From Burkholderiales bacterium (GTDB lineage: Bacteria; Pseudomonadota; Gammaproteobacteria; Burkholderiales; Casimicrobiaceae): 64,000 nt of DNA. Position 1 is the stretch's first letter. The number at the start of each line of letters is the position of its first letter. The DNA lies in contig JAITMR010000042.1 in NCBI GenBank assembly GCA_031277215.1, positions 52,781 through 116,780 of the forward strand, given 5' to 3'. Below the pieces are notes generated by a model that did no database searches, had not been told where the DNA came from, and saw only the letters and a list, made by a program, of their open reading frames with translations. The position numbers and the translations under genes are program-made. Of this stretch, positions 1 to 11,208 are shown piece after piece.

Positions 1-2
1 TG

Positions 3-566
3 GGTACCATCCCGGGTATTGTGGGAGGATTCGGCCTTGCCCTATTGTTGTTCATGTACGTGGCGGCATGGCAAGAACCATTGCTCGAGGTGGAGAGGGG
101 AGCCGAACTTTGGGTCATTCAGCAGCTCGAGCGCAGGCAAGGCATTGAAACGGTAACGGCGCCGCGCAAAACGGTAACGCCGTCAACAACAGGCGATGAG
201 AGGGTTGCAGGCGGTCAGGAAAATATAGATTTAATACAGGTGCCGGTCGATCCGGAGGCGGCAGAAGGGCGGCGTAAACTGGAAGAATTCCGCGAAGCCA
301 TTGTCAATGTTCGCGAGGAGAGTTTGCTTCTCCTCGACAGGAAAGATTGGAAACGCGCGTACGAGAGTTGTCAGGCTTGGGCCAAGCTGGAGGTGACCAA
401 TCCGACGCCGAGACGTTGCCAAGGTACGGCGTTGCAAGCGATGGGGCGACATCAGGAAGCGATCAACGCGTTGCGTAGCGCCAAGATGTATGCGCCGGAA
501 GACCGTTCGCTTGATGACGCCATTACGCATTCGCAGGAAGAGATTTTCAAAGAGCTCAATCGTTAA
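3..566 (+). CDS. TPR-like membrane-anchored protein, N-terminus truncated by window edge
   Basis: Frame stays open to the left edge (GTIPGIVGGFGLALLLFMYVAAW hydrophobic segment); C-terminal helical TPR-like part (RRCQGTALQAMGRHQEAINALRSAKMYAPED). Confidence 0.5.
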   Translation, partial: GTIPGIVGGFGLALLLFMYVAAWQEPLLEVERGAELWVIQQLERRQGIETVTAPRKTVTPSTTGDERVAGGQENIDLIQVPVDPEAAEGRRKLEEFREAIVNVREESLLLLDRKDWKRAYESCQAWAKLEVTNPTPRRCQGTALQAMGRHQEAINALRSAKMYAPEDRSLDDAITHSQEEIFKELNR

Positions 567-588
567 AGAAGTTTTTGTGAAGGACAGT

Positions 589-1059
589 ATGAAGATTTTT
601 GCCAACGCCGTGGTGACGTTGAATTTTAAACTGCTTGATAGCGATGGCGAGTTGATTGAGAAAAACGACGCGCCGGTGACGTATCTGCATGGCGGTTACT
701 CCGGTATTTTCCCGAAGGCCGAAGAGGCGTTGAATTTCAAGACGATCGGCGATGTGGTCAAACTGTCGCTTGAACCGGAGGATGCATTCGGTGATTACGA
801 TCCAGCGCTGGTGCGGCTCGAATCGCTTACCGATTTGCCGCCCGATACCGAAGTCGGTGGTTATTTGTCTTCGGGCGATGATGATGCGCAGGTGTGGCGC
901 GTGACCGAAATTTCAGACGGAAAAGCGGTGCTCGACGGCAATCACGAATTGGCCGGACAGCGGGTGTTGTTTGAATGCACCGTGCTTGACGTGCGGGCGG
1001 CGAGTGAAGAAGAAATCGAACACGGACACGCACACGGAACGCATGGCCGTTGCCATTGA
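589..1059 (+). CDS. slyD: FKBP-type peptidyl-prolyl cis-trans isomerase, SlyD-like
   Basis: MKIFANAVVTLNFKLLDSDGELIE...; FKBP motifs (EDAFGDYDPALV) and His-rich tail HGHAHGTHGRCH; ATG at 589. Confidence 0.75.
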   Translation: MKIFANAVVTLNFKLLDSDGELIEKNDAPVTYLHGGYSGIFPKAEEALNFKTIGDVVKLSLEPEDAFGDYDPALVRLESLTDLPPDTEVGGYLSSGDDDAQVWRVTEISDGKAVLDGNHELAGQRVLFECTVLDVRAASEEEIEHGHAHGTHGRCH

Positions 1060-1515
1060 TCAGAGGTCAGAAAAGCGTATTTCACGCGAAGCCGCGAAGA
1101 AAACTTCTCACGCGCAGATGCGGAGAAAGCAAGAGCGGAAGAGCACGCAGATCAAAGCCCCTCCCCTTCAAGGGCTTGTCCCCGAAGAGATTGGCACATT
1201 GATGCCGTTTAGAATGGGGCAACCAGATCGACTCGTTGGGGTTCGCTGCATTCACCACCAACCTGCGCTCACCTACGGTTTTTGTGCCTTCGCGTGAGAT
1301 GGGTTTCTGATGCCTGATTCCTGATCTTTGATACCTGCCCCCCGATCCCACCATAGCTGCAAGCTCTCTTTTTGCTGGGCTATGGTTTCGGGATGGACGC
1401 GCAGGTAATCGCGCAGGAAAGCATCCGCCTCGGAAACAAAAAGGTGGGAAGGCAAAAACAGATTCAGCGACATATCAACTCCCTGGCGTAAGATGCGAGA
1501 ATACTGGGAAAAACC

Positions 1516-2703
1516 TCAAGATGGAACACGTTTGATCCGCCGCATCGAGCCTTCCACCATCTTGAACCCGTAAAGACGACAATCGAGCGCACCGTTGAAC
1601 AGCGGAATACGGCGCTCTGGCTTTAAGCCGATAAATTTGGGCAGTTGCGGGTCGCCACTGAAAAACCAGGCATGCCAGTTGGAAAAATGTTTCTTGAGCG
1701 TGGCGCCGAAAGCAGGATATAACGCGGCCAGTGTCTCGCTGTCTTCGAGACGGATACCATAAGGCGGGTTGGTCAACCAAATGCCGGTTAATGCAGGGGC
1801 TTCCAATTGGCGGACGTCAGTTGTGGAAAAGGTAATCCGATCGGCGACACCGGCGCGGGTTGCATATGTTTTGGCGCGTTCGATGGCGCTTTCCGAAATA
1901 TCGCTGGCGAAAATCGTGGGTGCGCTTGAGGCGGAGCGCACTGCGTCACGCGCCTTTTGTTTTAACCGCTGCCAGGTCGGGCCATCGAACCAGTTGAGTT
2001 TTTGAAAGCCAAAACTGCGGTGTAACCCCGGCGCTTGTCGGGCTGCGATCAGCGCGGCTTCGATAGCGATGGTGCCGCTGCCGCACATCGGGTCGAGCAA
2101 AGGGATGTCAGGCCCCCAACAAGAAAGCATAAGTAATCCTGCGGCCAGATTTTCACGCAGCGGCGCTTCTTCGCTGTGTTGGCGGTAGCCGCGTTTGAAC
2201 AGTGCTTCGCCAGACGTGTCGAGATAAAGCGCGACATCCTTGTCGGAAAGATAGGCGTAAACGCGCACATCGGGCGATTGCTTGTCGATGGAAGGCCGGG
2301 ATTTTCCTTCGGCGCGAAAGCGGTCGCAGATGGCGTCTTTGATGCGCAAGGTGGCGAACGACAGACTGGTCAGCGGCGAGCGTGTTGCGGTCAGATCGAC
2401 GCGCAAAGTGCGTTCCGCAGAGAAATAGCGTGTCCAGTTGATATCATGAGCGATCGTATAAAGATCATGCTCATTACGATAAGTCCGTTGGGCAACGCGC
2501 CACAAGACACGGCTGGCCAGACGGGATTCGAGATTGGTGCGATAGGCCAGAGACAGATTCCCTTGAAAACTGACGCCGCCGGGAAGAATTTGCGGCGCGA
2601 TGGCGCCCAACAGAGTCAGTTCGGACGCCAAAGCGTTTTCGAGACCGCGTGGACACGGGGCAAAAAAAGTTTCACTCATAAAGAGGTACGCTAAAAGGGG
2701 CAT
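1516..2703 (-). CDS. rlmL: THUMP-domain class I SAM RNA methyltransferase (RlmL N-domain type)
   Basis: FAPCPRGLENALASELTLLGA N-terminus, LDPMCGSGTIAIEAALIA and TNPPYGIRL methyltransferase motifs. Confidence 0.8.
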   Translation of the reverse strand: MPLLAYLFMSETFFAPCPRGLENALASELTLLGAIAPQILPGGVSFQGNLSLAYRTNLESRLASRVLWRVAQRTYRNEHDLYTIAHDINWTRYFSAERTLRVDLTATRSPLTSLSFATLRIKDAICDRFRAEGKSRPSIDKQSPDVRVYAYLSDKDVALYLDTSGEALFKRGYRQHSEEAPLRENLAAGLLMLSCWGPDIPLLDPMCGSGTIAIEAALIAARQAPGLHRSFGFQKLNWFDGPTWQRLKQKARDAVRSASSAPTIFASDISESAIERAKTYATRAGVADRITFSTTDVRQLEAPALTGIWLTNPPYGIRLEDSETLAALYPAFGATLKKHFSNWHAWFFSGDPQLPKFIGLKPERRIPLFNGALDCRLYGFKMVEGSMRRIKRVPS

Positions 2704-2749
2704 TAAAAAACGCGGAATACGCTGCCGCTTTTAAAGATGCTCCGAGAAG

Positions 2750-3403
2750 TCAGGTATCTATAATACTATGGGTACTGTCAAGTATGCGGGTTGCTATGTA
2801 GTCTGACACAATTGTTTGCAGTTGCGTGAGACGGCCATGAAAAAAATGCCCGCAACCCGGAAGGACGGTGAGCGGGAGGTGTTGTGGACGCACCCAATCG
2901 AGCGCGTCGGCAAGAGGAATCACGTCGTCGTTTTCTCCGTGCACAACCAGCGTATTGGCGGGGGCATTGGGGAGCGCAAAGCGCTTTGCGGCTGGAGCGA
3001 TCAGCACGGTCATGGTGGGCGTGACGTGTTGGGCAACACGGGTTTGAACGTAAGTGCCGAACGAAAAACCGGCCAGCGCAAGAGGCATTTGGGCGGCTTG
3101 CGGCAGCCGGGCTTGCGCATATTCGAGCGCCCGAAGCGCGTCATCAGTTTCACCTTCACCGTGATCCCAAATACCTTCCGAGCGACCCACGCCACGGAAG
3201 TTGAAGCGCATGGCCGCAAAGCCGAGAGCAAAAAAACTTTTGGCAAGCGTGTAGACAACTTTATTGTCGAGTGTACCTCCCTCCTGCGGAAGGGGATGCG
3301 CGATTAAAGCAATGCCGCGCACCATCTTGGGAGCGTTGAGTGCAATTTCCAGCGCACCGACAGAACCGGCGATGGTGTGGCGCTCCAGCGTTTTGGAGTT
3401 CAA
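2750..3403 (-). CDS. alpha/beta hydrolase
   Basis: ALAGFSFGTYV nucleophile elbow, HPLPQEGGTLDNKVV motif typical of small alpha/beta hydrolases; overlaps the upstream ferredoxin gene by 4 bp. Confidence 0.8.
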   Translation of the reverse strand: MNSKTLERHTIAGSVGALEIALNAPKMVRGIALIAHPLPQEGGTLDNKVVYTLAKSFFALGFAAMRFNFRGVGRSEGIWDHGEGETDDALRALEYAQARLPQAAQMPLALAGFSFGTYVQTRVAQHVTPTMTVLIAPAAKRFALPNAPANTLVVHGENDDVIPLADALDWVRPQHLPLTVLPGCGHFFHGRLTQLQTIVSDYIATRILDSTHSIIDT

Positions 3404-3705
3404 AATTGCAACCTTTCGACGATACGGCCATTTGACAAATGCTGGTCGATGATTTCGTCGAGGTCTGCCGTGTTGCGGTAGGTATACCAGACGGCTTCAG
3501 GGTAAATCACCAGACTCGGTCCCTCTTCACAGCGGCCAAAACAACCGGCGCGATTGATGCGGACACGGTTGTTGTTGGTCAGGCGCAGCGCTTTAACGCG
3601 GTCTTTGGCGTAAAGATACATTTTTTCGGCGTTGGCCTGCGCACAACAGCATTCATCCGGCGACCGCTGGTTGCAACAGAAAAAAACGTGGCGTTGGTAA
3701 TGGCT
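3400..3705 (-). CDS. (2Fe-2S) ferredoxin domain-containing protein (thioredoxin-like fold)
   Basis: MSHYQRHVFFCCNQR...RINRAGCFGRCEEGPSLVIYPEAVWY motif; internal Met chosen as start. Confidence 0.8.
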   Translation of the reverse strand, partial: SHYQRHVFFCCNQRSPDECCCAQANAEKMYLYAKDRVKALRLTNNNRVRINRAGCFGRCEEGPSLVIYPEAVWYTYRNTADLDEIIDQHLSNGRIVERLQF

Positions 3706-3807
3706 CATGGTGTTCAACAGGGATTGCAAGAAAAAATCACGGGAGAACGCACTTTAGCAAAAACAGCAGCGAAGGAGTTGTTGCGTAAACGTATTTTTAC
3801 ACTGTTG

Positions 3808-4893
3808 TCAAAGCGTATCCGACGATTCTCCCCAGCGAGGACGTCCGGCAAGAAAGAACAACCAGATTCCGGCCGCTAGAGGCCACCCCAGAAGAATGGT
3901 GCGGGTCAGCCCGTCGAAATGCAGAAGATGCGCGTAACGGTCGTTGAACAGCGAAGGAGGCACGCGTGTGCTCAAAAGATCAGGCAACAGCAGCGGTGCC
4001 AGCAATGAAGACAACAAGATGACGGCGCAGACGGTAACGGCTTTCGGGCGCGACAGTCTAAAAAAAACATAAAGCAGAAAAAATCCCAGTGCCAGCGCCA
4101 CCCATGTCGCCGTGCGGCCAAGGTAGTGGGCGCGCGCAGTATCGCTGAGTGTGAGCCATATGGCGGCATTTTTCAGCAGGAACGCAGCCAGAATGAGCAG
4201 TGCCGCCATCAGCACAGCATGGCGGCGGCCACACATCAACAGCGCCGCGAACAAACCGATGCCGGAAATCTGAAAAGCACCGATAACAACTTCTGCCAGC
4301 ATCGACCAGCGGGCATCGGCAAATGGGATTGTATTGTCGGGCAAAACAGCGGCAAGGACAGTCGGGTCAAAAACAATCGAAAACAGGGGAATGCCGGGAT
4401 TGGCCTGTGCCGCCAGCCAGAAAACGAGCAGCGCCAGCCCGAAATCGCCCAGCCAGCCGGAAAGGAACAGGTGGCGCCAGTGGTAAAGCGTATCGCGTAG
4501 CGGCGGCAATGCTGCCAGGCACCAGGCAACAACGCCACCGGAGGCAGCACCGATGGCATTGGCAAGAAAATCATAAAGGCCTGCATGACGTGGTGGCATC
4601 AACCATTGGCACGACTCCATCGCCAACGCCAGCAATGCCCCACAGACAAGCGCCCACCACAAGCGGTATCGACGGCAGGCAAGGCCGACAAAAAGGCCGA
4701 ACGGCAGGTAGGCGAAAAAATTCACGATGAAATCGGCGCGATAAAAACGGGTTGGCGCAAGCAGCCAGTAAGGCGTTTCCGGCAGCGGTATTTCCCAGCG
4801 CATGAACGGATAAAGGCTGGCATAGATGATGCACAGCGTGTAGAGCAGCGCCAGCGCCAGCGGCAAATGGCTGCGATGGCTGTCAGCAGGCAT
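3808..4893 (-). CDS. VanZ-like family membrane protein
   Basis: Multi-TM protein with DFIVNFFAYLPFGLFVGLA and MESCQWLMPPRHAGLYDFLANAIGA motifs. Confidence 0.75.
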   Translation of the reverse strand: MPADSHRSHLPLALALLYTLCIIYASLYPFMRWEIPLPETPYWLLAPTRFYRADFIVNFFAYLPFGLFVGLACRRYRLWWALVCGALLALAMESCQWLMPPRHAGLYDFLANAIGAASGGVVAWCLAALPPLRDTLYHWRHLFLSGWLGDFGLALLVFWLAAQANPGIPLFSIVFDPTVLAAVLPDNTIPFADARWSMLAEVVIGAFQISGIGLFAALLMCGRRHAVLMAALLILAAFLLKNAAIWLTLSDTARAHYLGRTATWVALALGFFLLYVFFRLSRPKAVTVCAVILLSSLLAPLLLPDLLSTRVPPSLFNDRYAHLLHFDGLTRTILLGWPLAAGIWLFFLAGRPRWGESSDTL

Positions 4894-5042
4894 CGCAGGT
4901 TCCCGAAGGACAGGAGGAAAAAGGCGCCGAGAATGGAGTCATGACGAGGGACAGTGAGGCAAAGGAAGCGCTTTGGATTTCGCGGACAGCATGATTATAG
5001 AGTGTTATAGAGTGTGAACGCGGTGGCGTCGAAAGGAAAAAC

Positions 5043-5072
5043 TTGAGCAACCCTTGGGGCAGCGGCTACAAT
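5043..5072 (+). promoter_or_regulatory. candidate sigma-70 promoter upstream of carA
   Basis: TTGAGC-N18-TACAAT about 95 bp upstream of carA. Confidence 0.4.
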
Positions 5073-5164
5073 ACGCATTTCCGAAACACGCTCATGCTCA
5101 TGGATTTTCGCCCTCGTCAATGAGCGGCGATGAGTGGGTGTGAGTGTTACGAAAGCGATGTGTC

Positions 5165-6334
5165 ATGTCTTTTTCTTCACAATCTTCTTTGTTGCCGCTT
5201 TCGACACCGGCTTGGCTGGCGTTGGCTGATGGCACTGTTTACGAAGGCGTCAGCGTTGGCGCCGATGGCGAAGCGGTCGGCGAGGTCGTGTTCAATACGG
5301 CCATGATCGGCTATCAGGAAATCCTGACCGATCCGAGTTACGCGCAGCAAATCGTGACACTGACGTATCCTCACATCGGCAATGTTGGCGTCAATCCCGA
5401 AGATGTCGAGTCCGACCGTCCCCACGCGGCGGGGTTGATCGTCAAGGACGTGCCAAATCGCGCATCAAGCCACCGAATGACGCAGACCCTCGGCGATTAT
5501 CTGCGGGAGTATGCGAAAGTTGCCATTGCCGGAATCGACACGCGAAGCCTGACGCAGCATTTGCGTGAGCATGGGGCGCAGCCGGGATGCGTGATGGCGG
5601 GCGCTCACGCGACACCGACGGCGGCGCTCGAAAAAGCGCGGGCGTTTCGTGGTTTGACCGGAGTGGATTTGGCGCAGGTCATTTCTACAAAGAAACCGTA
5701 CACATGGGATGAAACCGCCTGGGAGCCGGGGAAGGGCTACGGACGGATGTGTTCGCCGCGTTTTCATGTGGTGGCTTACGATTTCGGCGTCAAGCGCAAC
5801 ATTTTGCGTTTGCTGGCGGCACGCGGTTGCAAACTGACCGTAGTTCCGGCGCAAACCAGCGCCGAAGACGTGCTGGCGATGAAGCCCGACGGCGTGTTTT
5901 TTTCAAACGGGCCGGGCGACCCCGCGCCGTGCGGCTACGCCATTGAAGCGGCGCGAACCATCATGGCAAGCGATAAGCCGACATTCGGCATTTGCCTCGG
6001 CCATCAAATCATGGCGCTGGCGGCGGGAGCGTCAACGTACAAAATGAAATTCGGCCATCACGGCGGCAACCACCCGGTTCAGGAACTCAAAAGCAAGCAG
6101 GTGTTCATTACCTCGCAAAACCATGGCTTTGCCGTCGATGCCGAAACGTTGCCATCGAATGTGGAAGTGACGCATGTGTCGCTGTTTGATGGTTCGCTGC
6201 AAGGATTGCGCTACACCGACCGACCGGCTTTCTGTTTTCAGGGACATCCCGAAGCGTCACCGGGGCCGCGTGACATCACGCCGCTCTTCGACCATTTCAT
6301 TGATCATTTCATCGACCTGATGGCGCACGCCTGA
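5165..6334 (+). CDS. carA: carbamoyl-phosphate synthase small subunit
   Basis: [61 protein letters not shown] at 5165. Confidence 0.97.
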   Translation: MSFSSQSSLLPLSTPAWLALADGTVYEGVSVGADGEAVGEVVFNTAMIGYQEILTDPSYAQQIVTLTYPHIGNVGVNPEDVESDRPHAAGLIVKDVPNRASSHRMTQTLGDYLREYAKVAIAGIDTRSLTQHLREHGAQPGCVMAGAHATPTAALEKARAFRGLTGVDLAQVISTKKPYTWDETAWEPGKGYGRMCSPRFHVVAYDFGVKRNILRLLAARGCKLTVVPAQTSAEDVLAMKPDGVFFSNGPGDPAPCGYAIEAARTIMASDKPTFGICLGHQIMALAAGASTYKMKFGHHGGNHPVQELKSKQVFITSQNHGFAVDAETLPSNVEVTHVSLFDGSLQGLRYTDRPAFCFQGHPEASPGPRDITPLFDHFIDHFIDLMAHA

Positions 6335-6346
6335 TCCGAGGTCCTC

Positions 6347-9300
6347 ATGCCCAAAAGAACCGACATTCACAGCATTCTTATCATTGGCGCCGGGCCGATT
6401 GTTATCGGACAGGCGTGCGAATTTGATTACTCCGGCGTGCAGGCGTGCAAAGCATTGCGCGAAGAAGGGTATCGCGTCATTTTGCTCAACAGCAATCCGG
6501 CGACCATCATGACCGATCCGGAAATGGCCGATGTGACCTACATCGAGCCGATCACCGTCGAAGTGCTCGAGCGCATTCTTGCCGAGCAAAAACCCGATGC
6601 GATTTTGCCGACCATGGGCGGGCAGACGGCGTTGAATGCGGCGCTCGATCTGCACCGTCGCGGGCTTCTCGAAAAATACGGCTGCGAATTGATCGGCGCT
6701 TCGCCCGATGCGATTGACAAAGCCGAAGATCGGAAGCGCTTCAAAGAAGCGATGGAGAAAATCGGCCTGGAATCAGCGCGATCCGGTATTGCGCACTCTC
6801 TGGAAGAAGCGCTGGCGGTGCAGCGCGACATTGCACAGGCGACACGGAGCACGGGCTATCCGATGATTATTCGACCGTCGTTTACCCTTGGCGGTACCGG
6901 TGGCGGCGTGGCGTACAACCCGGAAGAGTTCAAAGAGATTTGTCAGCGTGGACTGGAGTTGTCGCCGACGCATGAATTGTTGATTGAAGAATCGTTGCTC
7001 GGCTGGAAAGAATTCGAGATGGAGGTCATTCGTGACCGTGCCGATAATTGCATCATCGTGTGCTCGATTGAAAACCTCGATCCGATGGGAATCCATACCG
7101 GAGACTCCATCACCGTAGCGCCAGCGCAGACGATGACCGACAAAGAATACCAGATCATGCGCAGCGCCTCGTTTGCGATACTGCGCGAGATCGGTGTGGA
7201 TACCGGCGGATCCAACGTGCAGTTTGCGGTGAGTCCGAGAGATGGCCGGATGATTGTGATCGAAATGAATCCGCGCGTGTCGCGTTCATCCGCGCTGGCG
7301 TCGAAGGCGACAGGCTTTCCGATTGCCAGAATTGCCGCCAAGCTGGCCGTTGGTTATACACTCGACGAACTGAAAAACGACATCACCGGCGGAACCATTC
7401 CGGCCTCGTTCGAGCCGACCATTGATTACGTCGTGACCAAAGTCGCACGTTTTGCGTTTGAAAAATTCCGCGAAGCCGATCCACGCTTGACCACACAAAT
7501 GAAGGCAGTCGGCGAAGTGATGGCGATGGGTCGGACGTTTCAAGAATCATTGCAAAAAGCGTTGCGCGGATTGGAGATCGGAGTCGACGGTCTCGACGAA
7601 CAATCGAAAGACCGCGACGACATCGTCGAACAAATGAGTGAAGCGGGGCCGATGCGGCTGTGGTACGTGGCCGACGCATTCCGACTGGGGATACCCTTCG
7701 ACGAAATTCACAGGGAAACGGACATCGATCCGTGGTTTTTGGCGCAAATCGAAGACATCGTGGCGATGGAGGCGCGATTGGCCGCGCACTCGCTTGAAGC
7801 GTTGTCCGAAAAAGAAATGCGGCTGTTGAAAGGCATGGGTTTTTCCGACCGGCGCTTGGCAAAACTGCTGAACACGACGCAAGCGGCTGTGCGTGAGAAA
7901 CGTTTATCGCTTGGCGTCAGGCCGGTTTACAAACGTGTCGATACCTGCGCGGCGGAATTTGCCAGCAGCACGGCGTATTTGTATTCGACCCATGAAATGC
8001 CGCTGCATGGACAAACACATGGCGTTTGCGAAGCGCGTCCAAGCGGACGACGCAAAATCATGGTTCTGGGCGGCGGGCCCAACCGGATCGGACAAGGGAT
8101 TGAGTTCGATTACTGTTGCGTGCATGCGGCGATGGCGTTGCGCGAAGATGGTTTTGAAACCATCATGATCAACTGCAACCCGGAAACCGTATCGACCGAC
8201 TACGATACGTCTGACCGACTGTATTTTGAACCGCTGACGCTCGAAGACCTGCTTGAAATCGTTGACCTTGAAAAACCGGAAGGCGTGATCGTCCAGTTTG
8301 GCGGTCAAACGCCGTTGAAGTTGGCACTGGCGCTCGAAGCGCACGGCGTTCCGGTGATCGGCACCTCGCCGCAAAGCATTGATGCCGCAGAAGACCGCGA
8401 GCGCTTCCAACAACTGCTCAACAAACTGGGTTTGAAGCAACCGCCGAACGCAACGGCGCGGACAGAAGAAGAGGCGTTGCGTTGCGCCGAGTCAATCGGT
8501 TATCCGCTGGTGGTGCGCCCGTCGTATGTGCTCGGCGGGCGTGCGATGGAAATCGTTCACGAAGCGCGTGATCTCGAACGCTACATGCGCGAAGCCGTGA
8601 CCGTGTCGCCCGATTCACCAGTGCTTCTTGATCGTTTTCTCGATGATGCGATTGAATGCGACGTTGACTGCGTTTCCGATGGCGAGACCGTATTCATCGG
8701 CGGCGTGATGGAACACATCGAACAAGCGGGCGTTCACTCCGGCGATTCGGCGTGTGCGCTGCCGCCGTATTCGCTGTCGGCGACGACGATAGAAGCGATG
8801 AAAGCACAAACGCGGGCGATGGCGAAGGCACTCGACGTGGTCGGCTTGATGAACGTGCAATTCGCCATTCAGCAAACGGCGCACGGCGATGTGATTTATG
8901 TCCTCGAAGTCAACCCGCGTGCATCGCGTACCGTGCCGTTTGTTTCCAAGGCAACGGGACTGCCGTTGGCAAAGATCGCGGCACGCTGCATGGCGGGTAA
9001 AACGCTCAAAGCACAAGGCATTCTCGAAGAAGTGGCACTCAAGCGATGCAACGTTAAAGAAGCCGTGTTTCCGTTCAGCAAGTTTCTTGGCGTCGATCCG
9101 GTGTTGGGGCCGGAAATGCGCTCAACTGGCGAAGTCATGGGAATCGGCGAAACGTTTGGCGAAGCGCTGTTCAAAGCGCAGTTGGCGGCAGGCGTGCGTT
9201 TGCCCGATAGCGGTACGGTGTTGTTGACGGTCAAAGACGCCGACAAGGTGCGTGCCGTAAAAGTTGCGAAGACACTGGCGACGATGGGCGGCTATACACT

Positions 9301-9604
9301 GGTCGCAACACAAGGCACCGCTGACGCGATTCGCGCAGCCGGGATTGAAGTGCGCACCGTCAACAAAATCAAAGAAAGCCGTCCGAACATCGTTGACCTG
9401 ATGAAAAGCGGCGAAATTGCGATGGTGTTTACCACCGTCGAAGAAACACGGACAGCGATTGCCAATTCGCGGCTGATCCGGATCACGGCACTGGCGAACC
9501 GCATCCCCTACTGCACGACCATCTCCGGCGCATTGGCGGCAGTCGAAGGCTTGAGATCACTGAAAGGCGGAAACTGGAAACTGTATCCGTTGCAGGCGGG
9601 GTGA
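6347..9604 (+). CDS. carB: carbamoyl-phosphate synthase large subunit
   Basis: [44 protein letters not shown]; 1085 aa, duplicated ATP-grasp halves. Confidence 0.98.
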   Translation: MPKRTDIHSILIIGAGPIVIGQACEFDYSGVQACKALREEGYRVILLNSNPATIMTDPEMADVTYIEPITVEVLERILAEQKPDAILPTMGGQTALNAALDLHRRGLLEKYGCELIGASPDAIDKAEDRKRFKEAMEKIGLESARSGIAHSLEEALAVQRDIAQATRSTGYPMIIRPSFTLGGTGGGVAYNPEEFKEICQRGLELSPTHELLIEESLLGWKEFEMEVIRDRADNCIIVCSIENLDPMGIHTGDSITVAPAQTMTDKEYQIMRSASFAILREIGVDTGGSNVQFAVSPRDGRMIVIEMNPRVSRSSALASKATGFPIARIAAKLAVGYTLDELKNDITGGTIPASFEPTIDYVVTKVARFAFEKFREADPRLTTQMKAVGEVMAMGRTFQESLQKALRGLEIGVDGLDEQSKDRDDIVEQMSEAGPMRLWYVADAFRLGIPFDEIHRETDIDPWFLAQIEDIVAMEARLAAHSLEALSEKEMRLLKGMGFSDRRLAKLLNTTQAAVREKRLSLGVRPVYKRVDTCAAEFASSTAYLYSTHEMPLHGQTHGVCEARPSGRRKIMVLGGGPNRIGQGIEFDYCCVHAAMALREDGFETIMINCNPETVSTDYDTSDRLYFEPLTLEDLLEIVDLEKPEGVIVQFGGQTPLKLALALEAHGVPVIGTSPQSIDAAEDRERFQQLLNKLGLKQPPNATARTEEEALRCAESIGYPLVVRPSYVLGGRAMEIVHEARDLERYMREAVTVSPDSPVLLDRFLDDAIECDVDCVSDGETVFIGGVMEHIEQAGVHSGDSACALPPYSLSATTIEAMKAQTRAMAKALDVVGLMNVQFAIQQTAHGDVIYVLEVNPRASRTVPFVSKATGLPLAKIAARCMAGKTLKAQGILEEVALKRCNVKEAVFPFSKFLGVDPVLGPEMRSTGEVMGIGETFGEALFKAQLAAGVRLPDSGTVLLTVKDADKVRAVKVAKTLATMGGYTLVATQGTADAIRAAGIEVRTVNKIKESRPNIVDLMKSGEIAMVFTTVEETRTAIANSRLIRITALANRIPYCTTISGALAAVEGLRSLKGGNWKLYPLQAG

Positions 9605-9631
9605 CGTTTCAGAAAACGGGGGACATGTAAG

Positions 9632-9662
9632 GGGCGGGTTTGAAACCCGCCCTTGTTGTTTT
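9632..9662 (+). terminator. intrinsic terminator-like hairpin after carB
   Basis: GGGCGGGTTT/AAACCCGCCC stem followed by TTGTTGTTTT. Confidence 0.65.
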
Positions 9663-9852
9663 CTGCGTCCCTAAAAGAAATGCGTATAACATTAATTTTG
9701 ATCTAACTCAAAGCCATTCGTAAAAAGCATGATTCATGCGAAAAACGCATTATTATAAATAAGGCTTCGACAAACAATGCCAAAGAGGTATTTGGTTTGA
9801 CGCCAAATGTTTGCCTGCGTTGTGGTTTTGTCTTTTTACAGGAGTGTTCAAG

Positions 9853-11193
9853 ATGCCTCAGAAGTTGAATGATTTTTTGTCGTATGTGCAGGGGAGGGAC
9901 CCCAGTCAGGTGATGTTTCATCAGGCCGTCACCGAGGTGATGCAGAGTTTATGGCCATTCATTCAGAAGAATCCGCAGTACCGCGACAATGCGCTGTTGG
10001 AACGCATTGTCGAGCCGGAACGTACGATCGCTTTTCGGGTGCCGTGGGTTGACGATAAGGGAAAGGTTCACGTTAACCGTGGCTTCCGGGTGCAGATGAA
10101 CAGCACTTTGGGACCTTATAAAGGCGGCTTGCGTTTTCACCCGACGGTTACGATGGGGATGTTGAAGTTTCTCGCATTTGAGCAGGTGTTCAAGAATGCG
10201 TTGACGACGCTGCCGATGGGCGGCGGTAAAGGCGGCTCCGATTTCGATCCGAAGGGCAAGAGCGACAACGAAGTCATGCGTTTTTGCCAGTCGTTTATGA
10301 GTGAACTCTTTCGCCACATCGGCGCTGATCTCGACGTCCCGGCGGGAGATATTGGTGTTGGTGCTCGTGAGGTCGGCTATTTGTTCGGACAGTACAAAAA
10401 ACTGGCGAACACGTTTTCCGGTGTGCTGACCGGCAAGGGCACTTCTTTCGGTGGCAGTTTGATCCGGCCGGAAGCGACGGGTTATGGTCTGGTTTACTTT
10501 GTCAACGAAATGTTGGCGGTGCGCTCACAACTTTTGGAAGGTAAGCGTGTGACGATTTCCGGTTCCGGCAATGTCGCGCAGTATGCGGCGGAAAAATGTC
10601 TGGAAAGCGGCGCCAGGGTGTTATCAATGTCCGACTCAGGCGGGACGATAGAATTTCCGGACGGCTTGTCGTCCGACCAACTTGAGACGCTGATGCATTG
10701 GAAGAATGTCGAGCGCGGACGTTTGCAAACATTCGCCGAGCAACACAGACTCAAATTTCACGAAGGCAAAACACCGTGGCACATTGCTTGCGATGTTGCG
10801 CTACCGAGCGCGGTTCAGAATGAACTGAACGGCGACGATGCCAGGACATTGGTTAAAAACGGTTGTCTGTGTGTGGCCGAAGGCGCCAATATGCCTGCAA
10901 CGTTGGAAGCGATGCAGGTTTTTCACGATGCCAAGGTTTTGTTCGCTCCAGGAAAAGCCGCCAACGCCGGTGGTGTGGCCGTGTCGGGATTGGAGATGAG
11001 CCAGAACAGCATCCGGCTGTCGTGGATGCGCGAGGATGTCGATGCGCGTCTGCGCAATATCATGCAGGCGATTCACGCAGCGTGCGTGCGTTATGGCAAG
11101 GGCGCCGACGGACATGTGGATTATGTTGATGGCGCTAACGTGGCAGGCTTTGTGAAAGTGGCCGACGCGATGATAGCGCAGGGCATCGTCTGA
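9853..11193 (+). CDS. gdhA: NADP-specific glutamate dehydrogenase
   Basis: NPQYRDNALLERIVEPERTIAFRVPWVDDKGKVHVNRGFRVQ; PYKGGLRFHPTV; PMGGGKGGSDFDPKGKSD; start MPQKLNDF at 9853. Confidence 0.96.
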   Translation: MPQKLNDFLSYVQGRDPSQVMFHQAVTEVMQSLWPFIQKNPQYRDNALLERIVEPERTIAFRVPWVDDKGKVHVNRGFRVQMNSTLGPYKGGLRFHPTVTMGMLKFLAFEQVFKNALTTLPMGGGKGGSDFDPKGKSDNEVMRFCQSFMSELFRHIGADLDVPAGDIGVGAREVGYLFGQYKKLANTFSGVLTGKGTSFGGSLIRPEATGYGLVYFVNEMLAVRSQLLEGKRVTISGSGNVAQYAAEKCLESGARVLSMSDSGGTIEFPDGLSSDQLETLMHWKNVERGRLQTFAEQHRLKFHEGKTPWHIACDVALPSAVQNELNGDDARTLVKNGCLCVAEGANMPATLEAMQVFHDAKVLFAPGKAANAGGVAVSGLEMSQNSIRLSWMREDVDARLRNIMQAIHAACVRYGKGADGHVDYVDGANVAGFVKVADAMIAQGIV

Positions 11194-11208
11194 GAAATGA
11201 GTGTGCGC

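Noticed and set aside
1082-1473. Minus-strand ORFs (90 aa and 66 aa) after the slyD-like gene
   Set aside because: They translate the heptad and TCACGCGAAG repeats (e.g. RYQRSGIRHQKPISREGTK); no coding support. A short real ORF near 1273..1473 cannot be excluded but is unsupported.
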